This document shows positions 28,898-38,620 of a stretch of DNA of 43,148 bases, piece by piece. Both the position numbers and the translations under genes were made by a program. The DNA comes from Euperipatoides rowelli. Taxonomy: Eukaryota > Onychophora > Udeonychophora > Euonychophora > Peripatopsidae. The stretch is from NCBI GenBank assembly GCA_003024985.2, contig PXIH01S0000346.1, one strand, 5' to 3'. How positions within the stretch are numbered: position 1 is the first letter of the stretch; the number at the start of each line of letters is the position of its first letter. Below the pieces are notes generated by a model. The model was not told where the DNA came from. It saw only the letters and a program-made list of their open reading frames with translations, and did not search any database.

Positions 28898-31800
28898 ATG
28901 AATATGAAGTCAATAAATATTTTTTCAAATATTATAGTCAAAGTGTTATTTTTAGTTTTTTATTGCTTTACTGCTGTATTTGCTGCTAATAACACAAGTA
29001 TTGATACTATTAAGTTTAAGTTAATAGATGAATTTTATCCCCTTTACTATAAAAATGATAAAAAAGAATTAAAAGGTACGATTATATATGCTATTAACAA
29101 ATGGGCTAGTGAGAACAACTATAAAGTTAACACAGAACATATAAGCTATCTAGATGAAAATAAAATTGAAAATGACGTCATATACGTAGGACTTACATAT
29201 AACAAAAATCTAAATGAATATCTTTATTTTCAAAATGAGCTTGGAAAAAGTCTGCCTGCATTTGCATATAAAAAAAATTCTAAATTTGCTAATAAACAAA
29301 ATAAAAAAGCTTTAAAACTAAATGGTTTTACAATAGGTGTAATAAAAAATACAGCATACGAAAACATAATATCACTAAACAATGAAGATAATAAAAAGAT
29401 ACTTAAGTTCAATAATTATCATGAATTAATGAATAAACTAAACAATGGGACCATCACATTAGCACTTGGAGATTTGAATACAATTAACCTAATGTCATTA
29501 AAAAGTAAATCAAACCCAATAGTTACTACTTTATATGATAAAGGAATTAGTATTAGCATAAGACTAGCTGTTAGTAAAAAAGCTTCTTTAAAAATTAAAT
29601 ATCTTAACCCTAATCTAATGAAATACATTACAGAAATGAAATATAGTGAATTTGAATCTTATTTGCCAATTACAACCAAACACCCTATTAATATTGCAAT
29701 GTATTCTGATTATCCTCCCTTAAGTTTTACAAACCCACAAGGAAAACCAATGGGAATACTAATAGACTTATGGAAGAACATTGGAAGGCAATATAACTTC
29801 AAATTTAATTTTATAACTTTCCCAAGAGCAAAAACAACAGAAATGTTGAACAGGAAAGAGATATCCTTTTTTGGTGCCGTATTGCAAAAAGAAAATTTGT
29901 TAAAAAGTAAAAAAAATTATCAAATAGTAGCTCCAATATATCTTCTAAATTTTAAACACTACAGTAAAGATAATATAGTTTTACCTTCAAAACTAATAAC
30001 TAATAAGCCCTTTAAAGAAGGTATTCCAAATAATAAAAATCCAGACATTGTAAATAACTTTTTAGCAACAGTGAGTAATTTGAATGGTGGCTTTGTAGAA
30101 AATTCTTTAACTACAAACTACATGTTACAAATGAATGGATATCAGAACAAGATTAAAGAAACAGCAATTAATAAAGAAAAATTTCTAATGGTAGTTATTA
30201 ATGAAAGAATTGCATATTTCAAACATTATTTAAATGCAATGATAGAAGATATCTCAATAAGCACCTTGATCGACATAGAAGAAAATTGGTTAACTGACAA
30301 GGAAGTTAAAGAACAAAAAATGGAAAAACAACAAAATACAAGACAAAATAGGTTTAATTTTGAAGAAAAACTATGGCTTTCATGTAATAAAAGCATCAAT
30401 TTAGCTGTAAAAGATTGGTATCCAATAGATTACACTGATACAAATACATACAAAGGAATTAATAAAACAACTTTATCAGAAGTTGAAAAACTTACAAATC
30501 TAGATTTTAAAATAGTAAAAATGAATAATAGTAAAGATTTAATAGGACTACTTGTATTTGACAAAATAGATATGGTACAAACCAATATAGGTTCATCTAA
30601 CTCTAAATACTTTTTTAATTTACAAACACAAATCAACATTCCTTTTTATGTATATTCCAATCAAAATAAACTAATATCTTTTAATGCCTCTGAAAATCTT
30701 GCAGTAATAGAATTCTCACACAACAAAGACTTAATAAATGCAATTGAAGCAAATATAATAAAAGTAAATAACTACAAAGAAGCTTTAGCGCTGCTTTATG
30801 AAAAAAAAGTTGATGGAATCATTAGTGATGAATTTACTGCTACAATTAATTTTGAAAATTTGAACATAAATGATATGAAAAGACTTCCTCTTATAAAAAA
30901 CTTAAACTTTAACATAAACATTGCTACAAGTAAAAAAGATCACATTTTACAGTCAATAATAAAAAAAGCTCTAGTATCATATACTAACAGCAACAATCAA
31001 GACAAATTTAATGATTGGATATTCAATTTGTACACACAAACAAAGAACTCAAAAATAAAAAGTTCAAAACTAATTGTAACAATTGTGGGTATTTTTATCA
31101 TAACAGTGTGTGGAATGCTTGTACTTTATTTAAACCAAGAAATAACAATTAGAAAAAGAATGTACTTATTCCTTATGAAGGAAAAACAAATTGTAGAAGA
31201 AGCTAACAAAGCTAAAACTATTTTTGTTGCAAATATTAGTCATGAAATACGAACCCCTATTAATGGAATAATGGCTACTACAGAACTGTTAGAATTAACT
31301 CCTTTGACTAACATACAAAAAGAATATGTAAACATAATAGACTACTCTTCAAATTCTTTATTTAACCTAATAAAGGATATTTTAGATTTATCAAGAATTG
31401 ATATGAATGAAGTACGTATTGAAAAACAACAATTCAATTTAGACATAGAACTAGTAAATACAATTTCTAGCTTTAAGTCTCAAACAATAAATAATGACGT
31501 TGAACTTATTCTAAATGCAAAAACAAAAATTAATAAATATGTAATAGGTGATGTGAATAAAATTAAACAAATTCTAATAAACCTACTTGGTAACTCATTT
31601 AAATTTACAAGAACAGGTTACATTATGCTAAGCTATGAAGAAATACTTAGAACTAAAAATAAACAAAATGAAGAAATTAGTTGTATAGAATTTGAAGTAG
31701 AAGATACAGGAAAAGGAATAAAACAAGAGTATATATTAAAAATATTTGAACAATTCAAGCAAGAAGATGATTCTACTTCAAAAAAATATGGAGGAGCTGG

Positions 31801-33406
31801 GCTTGGGCTTACGATATCTAAAAAATTAGTTAAGTTAATGGAAGGACCAGGACTTGCTGTTACAAGCAAGTTAAATGAAAAAACTGTTTTCTCATTTATG
31901 TTACCCTTAAAGATAGGGGCTAAAATAGAAAATCCCACAACAGGCGATATAGATGAACTGACAATACAAAATATAATAAAAAAACGTATATTATTTGTAA
32001 ACAAAAATCAAAAAGCAGTAGATATTATAAAAAAAATAATTACTCAACTTATAAAATTAAAATTCATAGATGATTATGATCAAGCTCTTAAAATAATTAA
32101 AAACGATAAAAATTATGAAATAGTAATAATAAATAACAAACTTAATGATAGAAAGAAAGGAATAGACTTAGCAGTTGAAATTGAAAAAATAAACCCTAAA
32201 ATAAGAATAATAATAGCAGATTACTATTTTTATAGTAATGAATTAGAAGGATTCAAGTATGAATATTTACAAAAACCTTTTACTAAAAACAATTTTTACA
32301 AAACCTTAGAAAAGAAAAAAATATATCCAAATTTACTAGAAAAATCTATTAAAACAATAGAAAAGTTAAAAACTCAAGATAATATTAGCATTTTAATAGC
32401 AGAAGATAATTATATTAATCAAAATATCTTAAATAATATACTCATTAAACTAGGAATAGATAAAGATAAGATAGACATAGTAAGTGATGGTAAACGAGCA
32501 ATAGAAGTTTTAAAAAACAAAAGGTACGATATTGGCTTTATAGATATACAAATGCCTGAATGCGATGGTTTTAGCGTATCTAGAAATATAAGACAGTATG
32601 AAAAAGAAAATAACATAAGACAAACTATTTTAGTTGCTGTAACAGCTCATGCACTAAAAGAATACAAAGAAAAATGCTTGGAAAATAGAATGAATGACTA
32701 TATATCAAAACCTATCCAAATAAATATTATTAAAAATATTCTAATAAAATTTTTAAGTACTAAACTGAAAGACACAACAAATAAACAAGCAACAAACAAT
32801 GTACAAATTATGTTGCCTAGTATAAAGAATTTAAATATTAAAAAGGCTTTAAAAGAGTTAAATATTTCTTATGAAATATATGTAAACCTATGTAAACAAT
32901 TTAACAATACTATATTGAACACAATGGAAGAATTTGAAGAAGCCTTTAAAAACAAAGATATTAAAAATGTCAAATATATTACCCATACAATAGCAGGAGT
33001 ACTATCAAACATGAGGAGTACATTATACAAGAAATTTAAAGACATAGAAGTCAACAACTTAGATATAATAGAAATAGAAGAATATTACTACAAAGAGTTA
33101 AAAAAAGATTTGCTAACATTAATCAAAGATATTAACGAACAAATACTAAAACACAAAAAAGTTGTAAACGACAATTCTTTGTTAATACAAAACAACAAAG
33201 AATTATTAATAATAATAAAAAATCTATTAAACAATATAAATAATAAAGAGCCTAAATTATATAAAAAAAATTTAGAAACATTAAAAAAATATAAGTTGGA
33301 TACTAATTTAAAAAGTCAATTGAATGACCTAGAGGAAAATTTAAAATTATATAAGTTTAAAGAAAGCACAAAGATACTACAAAAAGTCATCAATACTCTT
33401 GAATAA
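28898..33406 (+). CDS. hpk1: Hybrid sensor histidine kinase Hk1 (Hpk1)
   Basis: A 1502-residue membrane sensor kinase. After a signal segment (about 1-30) come three periplasmic solute-binding-type domains (about 35-250, 265-490, 495-715), a membrane segment near 725-746, and a HisKA domain with FVANISHEIRTPING (His782). The ATPase domain follows (GDVNKIKQILINLLGNSFKF, DTGKGIKQEY, GGAGLGLTIS), then a receiver-like domain without a phospho-Asp (VIINNKL), a normal receiver (FIDIQMPECDG, Asp near 1214), and an HPt domain with THTIAG (about 1362). In B. burgdorferi this kinase drives Rrp1 and is needed in the tick. The ATG at 28898 has no strong ribosome site; a second ATG two codons later is equally possible. 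glpD ends 30 bp upstream. Confidence 0.95.
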   Translation: MNMKSINIFSNIIVKVLFLVFYCFTAVFAANNTSIDTIKFKLIDEFYPLYYKNDKKELKGTIIYAINKWASENNYKVNTEHISYLDENKIENDVIYVGLTYNKNLNEYLYFQNELGKSLPAFAYKKNSKFANKQNKKALKLNGFTIGVIKNTAYENIISLNNEDNKKILKFNNYHELMNKLNNGTITLALGDLNTINLMSLKSKSNPIVTTLYDKGISISIRLAVSKKASLKIKYLNPNLMKYITEMKYSEFESYLPITTKHPINIAMYSDYPPLSFTNPQGKPMGILIDLWKNIGRQYNFKFNFITFPRAKTTEMLNRKEISFFGAVLQKENLLKSKKNYQIVAPIYLLNFKHYSKDNIVLPSKLITNKPFKEGIPNNKNPDIVNNFLATVSNLNGGFVENSLTTNYMLQMNGYQNKIKETAINKEKFLMVVINERIAYFKHYLNAMIEDISISTLIDIEENWLTDKEVKEQKMEKQQNTRQNRFNFEEKLWLSCNKSINLAVKDWYPIDYTDTNTYKGINKTTLSEVEKLTNLDFKIVKMNNSKDLIGLLVFDKIDMVQTNIGSSNSKYFFNLQTQINIPFYVYSNQNKLISFNASENLAVIEFSHNKDLINAIEANIIKVNNYKEALALLYEKKVDGIISDEFTATINFENLNINDMKRLPLIKNLNFNINIATSKKDHILQSIIKKALVSYTNSNNQDKFNDWIFNLYTQTKNSKIKSSKLIVTIVGIFIITVCGMLVLYLNQEITIRKRMYLFLMKEKQIVEEANKAKTIFVANISHEIRTPINGIMATTELLELTPLTNIQKEYVNIIDYSSNSLFNLIKDILDLSRIDMNEVRIEKQQFNLDIELVNTISSFKSQTINNDVELILNAKTKINKYVIGDVNKIKQILINLLGNSFKFTRTGYIMLSYEEILRTKNKQNEEISCIEFEVEDTGKGIKQEYILKIFEQFKQEDDSTSKKYGGAGLGLTISKKLVKLMEGPGLAVTSKLNEKTVFSFMLPLKIGAKIENPTTGDIDELTIQNIIKKRILFVNKNQKAVDIIKKIITQLIKLKFIDDYDQALKIIKNDKNYEIVIINNKLNDRKKGIDLAVEIEKINPKIRIIIADYYFYSNELEGFKYEYLQKPFTKNNFYKTLEKKKIYPNLLEKSIKTIEKLKTQDNISILIAEDNYINQNILNNILIKLGIDKDKIDIVSDGKRAIEVLKNKRYDIGFIDIQMPECDGFSVSRNIRQYEKENNIRQTILVAVTAHALKEYKEKCLENRMNDYISKPIQINIIKNILIKFLSTKLKDTTNKQATNNVQIMLPSIKNLNIKKALKELNISYEIYVNLCKQFNNTILNTMEEFEEAFKNKDIKNVKYITHTIAGVLSNMRSTLYKKFKDIEVNNLDIIEIEEYYYKELKKDLLTLIKDINEQILKHKKVVNDNSLLIQNNKELLIIIKNLLNNINNKEPKLYKKNLETLKKYKLDTNLKSQLNDLEENLKLYKFKESTKILQKVINTLE

Positions 33407-33435
33407 ATGCCAAGAATTATGAATGAAGTAACAAA

Positions 33436-34335
33436 ATGAATAGTATAGCAAATAAAAGATTATTAATAGTGGATGATTCACCTATTAACTTGGATTTACT
33501 AATAAATATGCTCCAAGAAACATACGAAATCCAAGTTACCACAAATGGACTTGATGCTTTAAAACACATTAAAGAACATAAACCTGATTTAATACTACTA
33601 GATATTATTTTACCTGATATCAATGGATATGAAATATGCAAAAAATTAAAAAGTGATCCTGAAATAAAAGATGTCCCGGTAATATTTATAAGTTCTAAAG
33701 ACTCAACAGATGCACAACTTGAAGGGTTCAATGTTGGAGGAGTAGATTATATTCTTAAACCATTTAATAGTAAATTAATAAATGCTAGAATTAAAACTCA
33801 TCTTGAATTAAAAGATTTAAGAGACTATTTTAAGAATTTATCTAGAATAGATGGTCTTACCCAAATACCAAATCGTAGATATTTTACAGATAAATTTAAT
33901 ACTGCCTGGTACAATGCTTTAGTAAATAAACAAAATGTAATTGTAGGTATGATAGACATTGATAACTTCAAGAAATATAATGATAGTTATGGACACATAA
34001 ATGGAGATGAATGTTTAAAATCAATAGCAAAACTATTAAGTAAAATAGCTTTAAGTCATGAAATTGAAGTAGCAAGGTATGGTGGAGAAGAGTTTATTAT
34101 GTTCATAATAAACAAAACATTAAAACAAGCTCTTGACATTGCAAACATAATATTTCAGGAAGTTAAAAACTTAGAAACAATTCATGAATATAATGGAAAC
34201 AATAAAACTATAACTATTTCAATGGGACTTGCTGAACAAACTCCCATTGACAATAATTTTACAGATATAATCAAATTAGCAGATAATAAGTTATATGAAG
34301 CAAAAATAGCTGGTAAAAGTCAATTAAAGTACTAG
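33436..34335 (+). CDS. rrp1: Response regulator diguanylate cyclase Rrp1
   Basis: A 299-residue protein with an N-terminal receiver (LLIVDDSPINLDLL, phospho-Asp in LILLDIILPD, Lys in ILKPF) and a C-terminal GGDEF domain (DGLTQIPNRRYF, MIDIDNFKKYND, active site RYGGEEF). It is the c-di-GMP synthase of Borrelia and works with Hk1, whose gene ends 29 bp upstream. The usual inhibitory site RxxD five residues before the active loop is not seen (the bases encode SHEIEVARYGGEEF), so product feedback is probably absent. A six-codon frame (MNEVTK) ends in a TGA overlapping the start. No strong ribosome site is visible, so translation may depend on upstream coupling. Confidence 0.96.
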   Translation: MNSIANKRLLIVDDSPINLDLLINMLQETYEIQVTTNGLDALKHIKEHKPDLILLDIILPDINGYEICKKLKSDPEIKDVPVIFISSKDSTDAQLEGFNVGGVDYILKPFNSKLINARIKTHLELKDLRDYFKNLSRIDGLTQIPNRRYFTDKFNTAWYNALVNKQNVIVGMIDIDNFKKYNDSYGHINGDECLKSIAKLLSKIALSHEIEVARYGGEEFIMFIINKTLKQALDIANIIFQEVKNLETIHEYNGNNKTITISMGLAEQTPIDNNFTDIIKLADNKLYEAKIAGKSQLKY

Positions 34336-34355
34336 ATAAAGTTATTTTATAATAT

Positions 34356-35426
34356 TCAATTGAACCTATAGTTAAAAGATAATCCCACAGAATCATAATA
34401 AAAGTAGGAAACACCTGTAGCTTTCCTTTTTGTTATATCTGCAAAACCTTGTGAGTTTTTGGTATACAAAGGTGCTGTTAAAAATTTAAATTGTAGACCT
34501 AGATGTAAATTGGCCATAATTTGAACATCCGTTATTAAAGAAATTGAATGTTCAAAATAATCACTGCCCCATCCTTGATTATCAATTGGACTTAAGTTTC
34601 GAATTTCACCTAAATAAGTTTTACCTTCATACAAAATCCCTATTAACTCTAAAGGTATTGGCATTTTATATCCAAAAAAGACATAAGGACTAAAGGTAAA
34701 ACCATTTAAATTACACCCTGAGTCAGACTTAAAAGCCCAAAGCTGATTTTTTTTAGCATTAGGGTTAGTTAAATAAATAAACTCACTACCTACAACAGTC
34801 AAAATATGTGTCCAATCTCCACCAAAAATTGCATTGAAATCAAATTTTATCATACCTCCTACCTTATATTGCAAATAAAAACCAGCTTCGTCACTATATA
34901 GACCATTACCTTTATGTATACCAATTCCTCTAAAACCAAGCACAGTCCACCCAATTCCAACCTCAAGAGCTGTGTAAAAATCTAGAAATGCAATAGGAAT
35001 AAAACTGACCATTCCTTTTAAAAATACTGTAACAGGAGACAAACTAAATTCAATATTCAAACTGATTCCATTATCTTCAAACAATAAGGAATCCTTATTG
35101 TTTAAAAGAGGTAAGAATTTATTATATCCTAGTTTCGATACTAATTTAACTCCTCCCCATGAGCTCCAGTTAAGCTCTCTCTCAGAATCTACAGAGTCAT
35201 ACACAGGTCTAATAAACATACTAGAAAAACTGTTACCAACAGTTCCTAAAGAATGAGGAGGATAATAAGCTATCCCGAAAAAAAAATAAAAATAATCTTT
35301 ACTCAATATTTTAACTACTTCTTCAATTTGCCCAGCTTGATCGTTAGTTTGCTCACTGTAATGTTCCTCAGGAAATATTAAAATCACAGCATTAAACAAC
35401 AAAAAAATTAATAAAACTTTTCTCAT
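34356..35426 (-). CDS. dipA: Outer-membrane dicarboxylate porin DipA
   Basis: A 356-residue protein with a signal peptide (MRKVLLIFLLFNAVILIFP) and a body of alternating beta strands ending in the aromatic C-terminus LSFNYRFN, typical of an outer-membrane barrel. Repeats such as GFRGIGIHKG, GFYLQYKVGGMIKFD and HLGLQFKFLTAPLY fit strand patterns. B31 DipA forms a small channel blocked by dicarboxylates. The gene converges with rrp1 (20-bp gap) and lies just after adk. GAGG stands before its ATG. Confidence 0.88.
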   Translation of the reverse strand: MRKVLLIFLLFNAVILIFPEEHYSEQTNDQAGQIEEVVKILSKDYFYFFFGIAYYPPHSLGTVGNSFSSMFIRPVYDSVDSERELNWSSWGGVKLVSKLGYNKFLPLLNNKDSLLFEDNGISLNIEFSLSPVTVFLKGMVSFIPIAFLDFYTALEVGIGWTVLGFRGIGIHKGNGLYSDEAGFYLQYKVGGMIKFDFNAIFGGDWTHILTVVGSEFIYLTNPNAKKNQLWAFKSDSGCNLNGFTFSPYVFFGYKMPIPLELIGILYEGKTYLGEIRNLSPIDNQGWGSDYFEHSISLITDVQIMANLHLGLQFKFLTAPLYTKNSQGFADITKRKATGVSYFYYDSVGLSFNYRFN

Positions 35427-35441
35427 AAACCTCTACCAGCA

Positions 35442-35483
35442 TTTAATAATTAAAGAAGCTAATTAGCTTCTTTAATTATTAAA
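35442..35483. terminator. Perfect 42-bp palindrome over the adk stop codon
   Basis: Each arm is 21 bases and the two halves meet without a spacer; the centre is AGCTAATTAGCT. It covers the last eight codons and the stop of adk and part of the gap to dipA. As RNA, a stem around GAAGC/GCTTC followed by TTTAATTATT could act as a terminator in either direction. The dipA ribosome site begins just beyond it. Confidence 0.6.
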
Positions 35484-36097
35484 ATTAATTTTTTCAACAA
35501 ATCTGCTAAAACAATAGAAGCATCAATATTATTAAGCCTATTGGTCTTAGCATAATATTCAATCAAAGGTTTCGTTTGAATATTATGTTCTTCTAAACGA
35601 ATTTTTACTGAACCTTCTTGATCGTCTTTTCTCTGAAATAAGCTATTACTACCACAATGATCACAAATCCCTTCTGTGCGAGGTGGAAGTGTACAAATAT
35701 TAAAAATTCCTCCACATGACTTACATACACGTCTTCCGCTAAGTCTTTTTATTAATGTTATATCGTCTATTGTAAAATTAATAATTTTCACATTAAGCAG
35801 AATATAATCTAGTGCTTCTGCTTGTAAAACATTTCTTGGAAAACCATCTAAAATAAGACCTTTATTAAGGTCAATACATTTAAGTTTTTGTTCAACAACG
35901 TCTATAGTAATAGCATCAGGAACAAACTTACCACTTTCTACAAGCTGTTTTACTTGTAAACCAAGTTCTGTACTATTACTTATGTTTTCACGAAACAAAT
36001 CTCCTGTTGACAGATGATAACAACTTAATTCTTTTGAAATAAGCTTTGCAACTGTACCTTTACCCGAACCTGGAGGACCTAAAAAAACAAGTTTCAT
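35459..36097 (-). CDS. adk: Adenylate kinase
   Basis: A 212-residue long-form adenylate kinase that interconverts AMP, ADP and ATP. It has the P-loop GPPGSGKGT, the AMP-binding STGDLFRENI, DGFPRN and a LID domain with a four-Cys zinc site (CKSCGG and CDHCGS). The start at 36097 has AAGGAG upstream. The C-terminal codons (LILIIKEAN) and stop lie inside a 42-bp palindrome. It sits between dipA and the TraB-family gene, the B31 order. Confidence 0.96.
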   Translation of the reverse strand: MKLVFLGPPGSGKGTVAKLISKELSCYHLSTGDLFRENISNSTELGLQVKQLVESGKFVPDAITIDVVEQKLKCIDLNKGLILDGFPRNVLQAEALDYILLNVKIINFTIDDITLIKRLSGRRVCKSCGGIFNICTLPPRTEGICDHCGSNSLFQRKDDQEGSVKIRLEEHNIQTKPLIEYYAKTNRLNNIDASIVLADLLKKLILIIKEAN

Positions 36098-36132
36098 ACA
36101 AATACTCCTTTATATCAACCTAATAATAAAAT

Positions 36133-37362
36133 TCAATTAATAATATTTAAAAGAAACTTTAATCCCACAATAGAACCAATAGCTGAACCAAAATTAATGG
36201 CTAAAGCTATTAATAATATCTTAGTAATTCTATTATTAAAATATCCTTTTATATTACCCAAGTCATCAGATAAATTTTCGAAATCTTTGACTATCGGTTT
36301 GTTAATATATGCCTCCACAAGACCAGCAACAACACCTGTTCCAATAAATGGAATTAAAGAAGTTATTGGAGCAATAATAAATGCTGACAAAACTGTTAAA
36401 AAATTAGCTCTTAGTAAAATTCCCATTAAAGCGGCAGGAACTGAATTAACAAATATCCATAATTTAATGTTATGCAACACTACATCAAAACCCTTAAAGT
36501 AAAAGCCAAAACCTATTAAACTAACAACTAGAATAGGAAATAGCCATGATAATAATTTACCAAGAGTAAAAGTATTTTTAGGTATTTCATTCAAACTAAC
36601 CAAATTAATTATTTTGGTTTTAGACTTAAGCTTTGTTAAATTATCAATAATACCATTAACATGTCCTGCCCCAACAATTGCTAGAATTTTATTACCTTGT
36701 CCTTCCAAAATTTTACCTGCTATGTACTCGTCTCGTTCGTCTATTAAAACTTTTTTTACATTTGGAACTTCTTTAGCCAATTCTTCAATCATGCTTAAGA
36801 GCATATCTTTCTCTTTTAGTTTTTCAATCTCTTCCGCTGTTATTTTATTACCATGACTAGAAAAAGAAAAAAGACATGATAAAATTTTTGATTTTTCCCA
36901 AACAGAAGTTTGTCTCCAAGCTCTTTTTAAAGTAACTTCAACAGGCCTATCTACCAATATCAAGGGAATATTGTTTTGTATTGCTTTAAGAATTCCTGTC
37001 TTCATTTCTTCGCCAGGACTAATCCCTTGTTCCTTTGCAAGTCTTTTCTGAAAAGAACTAAGTATTATTTGTATAATAACTAAAAAAACTTTCCCAGACC
37101 TTAAGACTTCATAAATATCTAAATTTTTCCATTTTTTGTTTTCATCCGTGTCTAATATAGCATTGTATCTAGATAAATCAAGTTCTAAAGCCAAACAATC
37201 GGGTTTTATTGCTTCTATTAACTCTTCTGTTTCCTGTGAGCTTATCTTAGAGACATGTGCTGTACCAAGCACATATATCTTACCTTGTTCATTCTCAAAT
37301 GTACTTAGGTTTTCCAAACTAACAGTCTTAGAAAACCCTTTATCTTTTACTTCATTTTCCAA
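36133..37362 (-). CDS. TraB/PrgY-family membrane protein
   Basis: A 409-residue protein. The N-terminal half is the TraB/TIKI-type domain with two GxxH motifs (VLGTAHVSKIS and VGAGHVNGI) and conserved acidic positions such as ALELDLSRYNAI, which in this superfamily form a metal-dependent peptidase-like site. The C-terminal third has about four membrane segments from residue 265 (LLSWLFPILVVSLIGFGFYF, AALMGILLRANFLTVLSAFI). TraB/PrgY of enterococci shuts down pheromone signalling; the role in Borrelia is unknown. Coded between adk and cheB. Confidence 0.85.
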   Translation of the reverse strand: MENEVKDKGFSKTVSLENLSTFENEQGKIYVLGTAHVSKISSQETEELIEAIKPDCLALELDLSRYNAILDTDENKKWKNLDIYEVLRSGKVFLVIIQIILSSFQKRLAKEQGISPGEEMKTGILKAIQNNIPLILVDRPVEVTLKRAWRQTSVWEKSKILSCLFSFSSHGNKITAEEIEKLKEKDMLLSMIEELAKEVPNVKKVLIDERDEYIAGKILEGQGNKILAIVGAGHVNGIIDNLTKLKSKTKIINLVSLNEIPKNTFTLGKLLSWLFPILVVSLIGFGFYFKGFDVVLHNIKLWIFVNSVPAALMGILLRANFLTVLSAFIIAPITSLIPFIGTGVVAGLVEAYINKPIVKDFENLSDDLGNIKGYFNNRITKILLIALAINFGSAIGSIVGLKFLLNIIN

Positions 37363-37398
37363 TTCAATATACCTTCAAATTTTTATATAAAATTTAAA

Positions 37399-38547
37399 CT
37401 AATTCAAAAGAATAGCATTTAATAATTTTACCATATTATTTAAAGATATTACATAGTCTATGTTATTCTCCTCTATTGCCACTTTAGGCATACCAAAAAC
37501 TAATGAACTCCCTTCATCTTGAGCTATAGTAACTCCCCCAGATGCTTGTATTTGCCCAATTTCTCTTGAACCATCACTACCCATTCCAGTTAATATTAAT
37601 GCTATTGCTTTACTTCTAACCTCATTAGCAACAGACTCAAAAAACATGCCAACAGAAGGTTTGTGACCATTAATGCTTAGTCCGTCTACTAACTTAATTT
37701 TATAATGTTCGTTTATCCTTTTTATTTGCATATGCTTACCTCCAGGACCTATGTAAATACTACCCTTTTTAATAAGATCTTGGTCTTCTGCTTCTTTTAC
37801 AAACAAATTACAAATACTATCAAGTCCCTTAGCAAACTCTAATGTAAAGCCTTGAGGCATGTGTTGTACAATTACTATTGGAACTGGAAAATCTCTTTTA
37901 ATTGCTGGAAGAATAGTTCTTAGTGCTATAGGTCCTCCTGTAGAAACTCCAATAGCAATAAGATCAAATTTTCTAGTCCTTAATTCTAACAATTTAGCCT
38001 TACTAAGTAAATTGTAAATATTAAAATCTTGAGAAGGATAATTTATAATACTTTTTTTCATATGAGCTAGCAAACTATTGATAGTAGTTTCTGATAATTT
38101 TTCTATCTCTTTTAATTGCTCCGTACCTTGCTTATGATTGTTAACTTTTATTTTCCTATAGTTAAGCCCATAGTGTAAAACTTTATCTATTATTTCTTGT
38201 CTAATTTGATCATATTGCTCCAAGTTTTTAGACTTAACAATAAAATCTACAGCTCCCTTTGTTAGGGCTTCATTTACTCTATCTGTTCTTGCTGAAAAAA
38301 CAATAACTGGAACGCTTGTACTTAATTTTTTTTTTTCTTCTAAAAATTTGATACCATCCATAATAGGCATCTCTAAATCTAAGATAATCACATCTATATC
38401 TTGTTTAATGAGTTTTTTCAGACCAAACACACCATTAATTGCCGTTGATACTGTTTCTAGTTTCACAGACGAGTTAATTATGCTTGTAAGAAATTTTCTA
38501 TTAGTAGCAGAATCATCAATTATTAAAACAGCAATTTTTTTGTTCAT
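37399..38547 (-). CDS. cheB1: Chemotaxis methylesterase/response regulator CheB
   Basis: A 382-residue CheB. The N-terminal receiver has DDSATNRKFL and the phospho-Asp in VIILDLEMPIMDG. The C-terminal esterase has the catalytic Ser in GVSTGGP, His in VQHMPQGFT and Asp in LTGMGSDGS. It removes methyl groups from, and deamidates, chemoreceptors. Its linker, about residues 120-190, is longer and more charged than in enteric CheB. cheR follows directly on the same strand, forming a complete adaptation pair. The suffix 1 follows B31, which has a second cheB elsewhere. Confidence 0.94.
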   Translation of the reverse strand: MNKKIAVLIIDDSATNRKFLTSIINSSVKLETVSTAINGVFGLKKLIKQDIDVIILDLEMPIMDGIKFLEEKKKLSTSVPVIVFSARTDRVNEALTKGAVDFIVKSKNLEQYDQIRQEIIDKVLHYGLNYRKIKVNNHKQGTEQLKEIEKLSETTINSLLAHMKKSIINYPSQDFNIYNLLSKAKLLELRTRKFDLIAIGVSTGGPIALRTILPAIKRDFPVPIVIVQHMPQGFTLEFAKGLDSICNLFVKEAEDQDLIKKGSIYIGPGGKHMQIKRINEHYKIKLVDGLSINGHKPSVGMFFESVANEVRSKAIALILTGMGSDGSREIGQIQASGGVTIAQDEGSSLVFGMPKVAIEENNIDYVISLNNMVKLLNAILLN

Positions 38548-38620
38548 AAAATCCTAAAACAAATTTAATAAGACATATTGAATCTTAACATGATTTAAAT
38601 CAACTTGAATACTGTTTTTA

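Noticed and set aside
33419-33439. Six-codon frame (MNEVTK) before rrp1
   Set aside because: No ribosome site of its own and too short to judge; kept only as a note on the weak rrp1 start.
38320-38340. Long T-run inside cheB as a phase-variable tract
   Set aside because: It encodes Lys codons in an otherwise intact gene, and A/T runs of this length are common in this genome.
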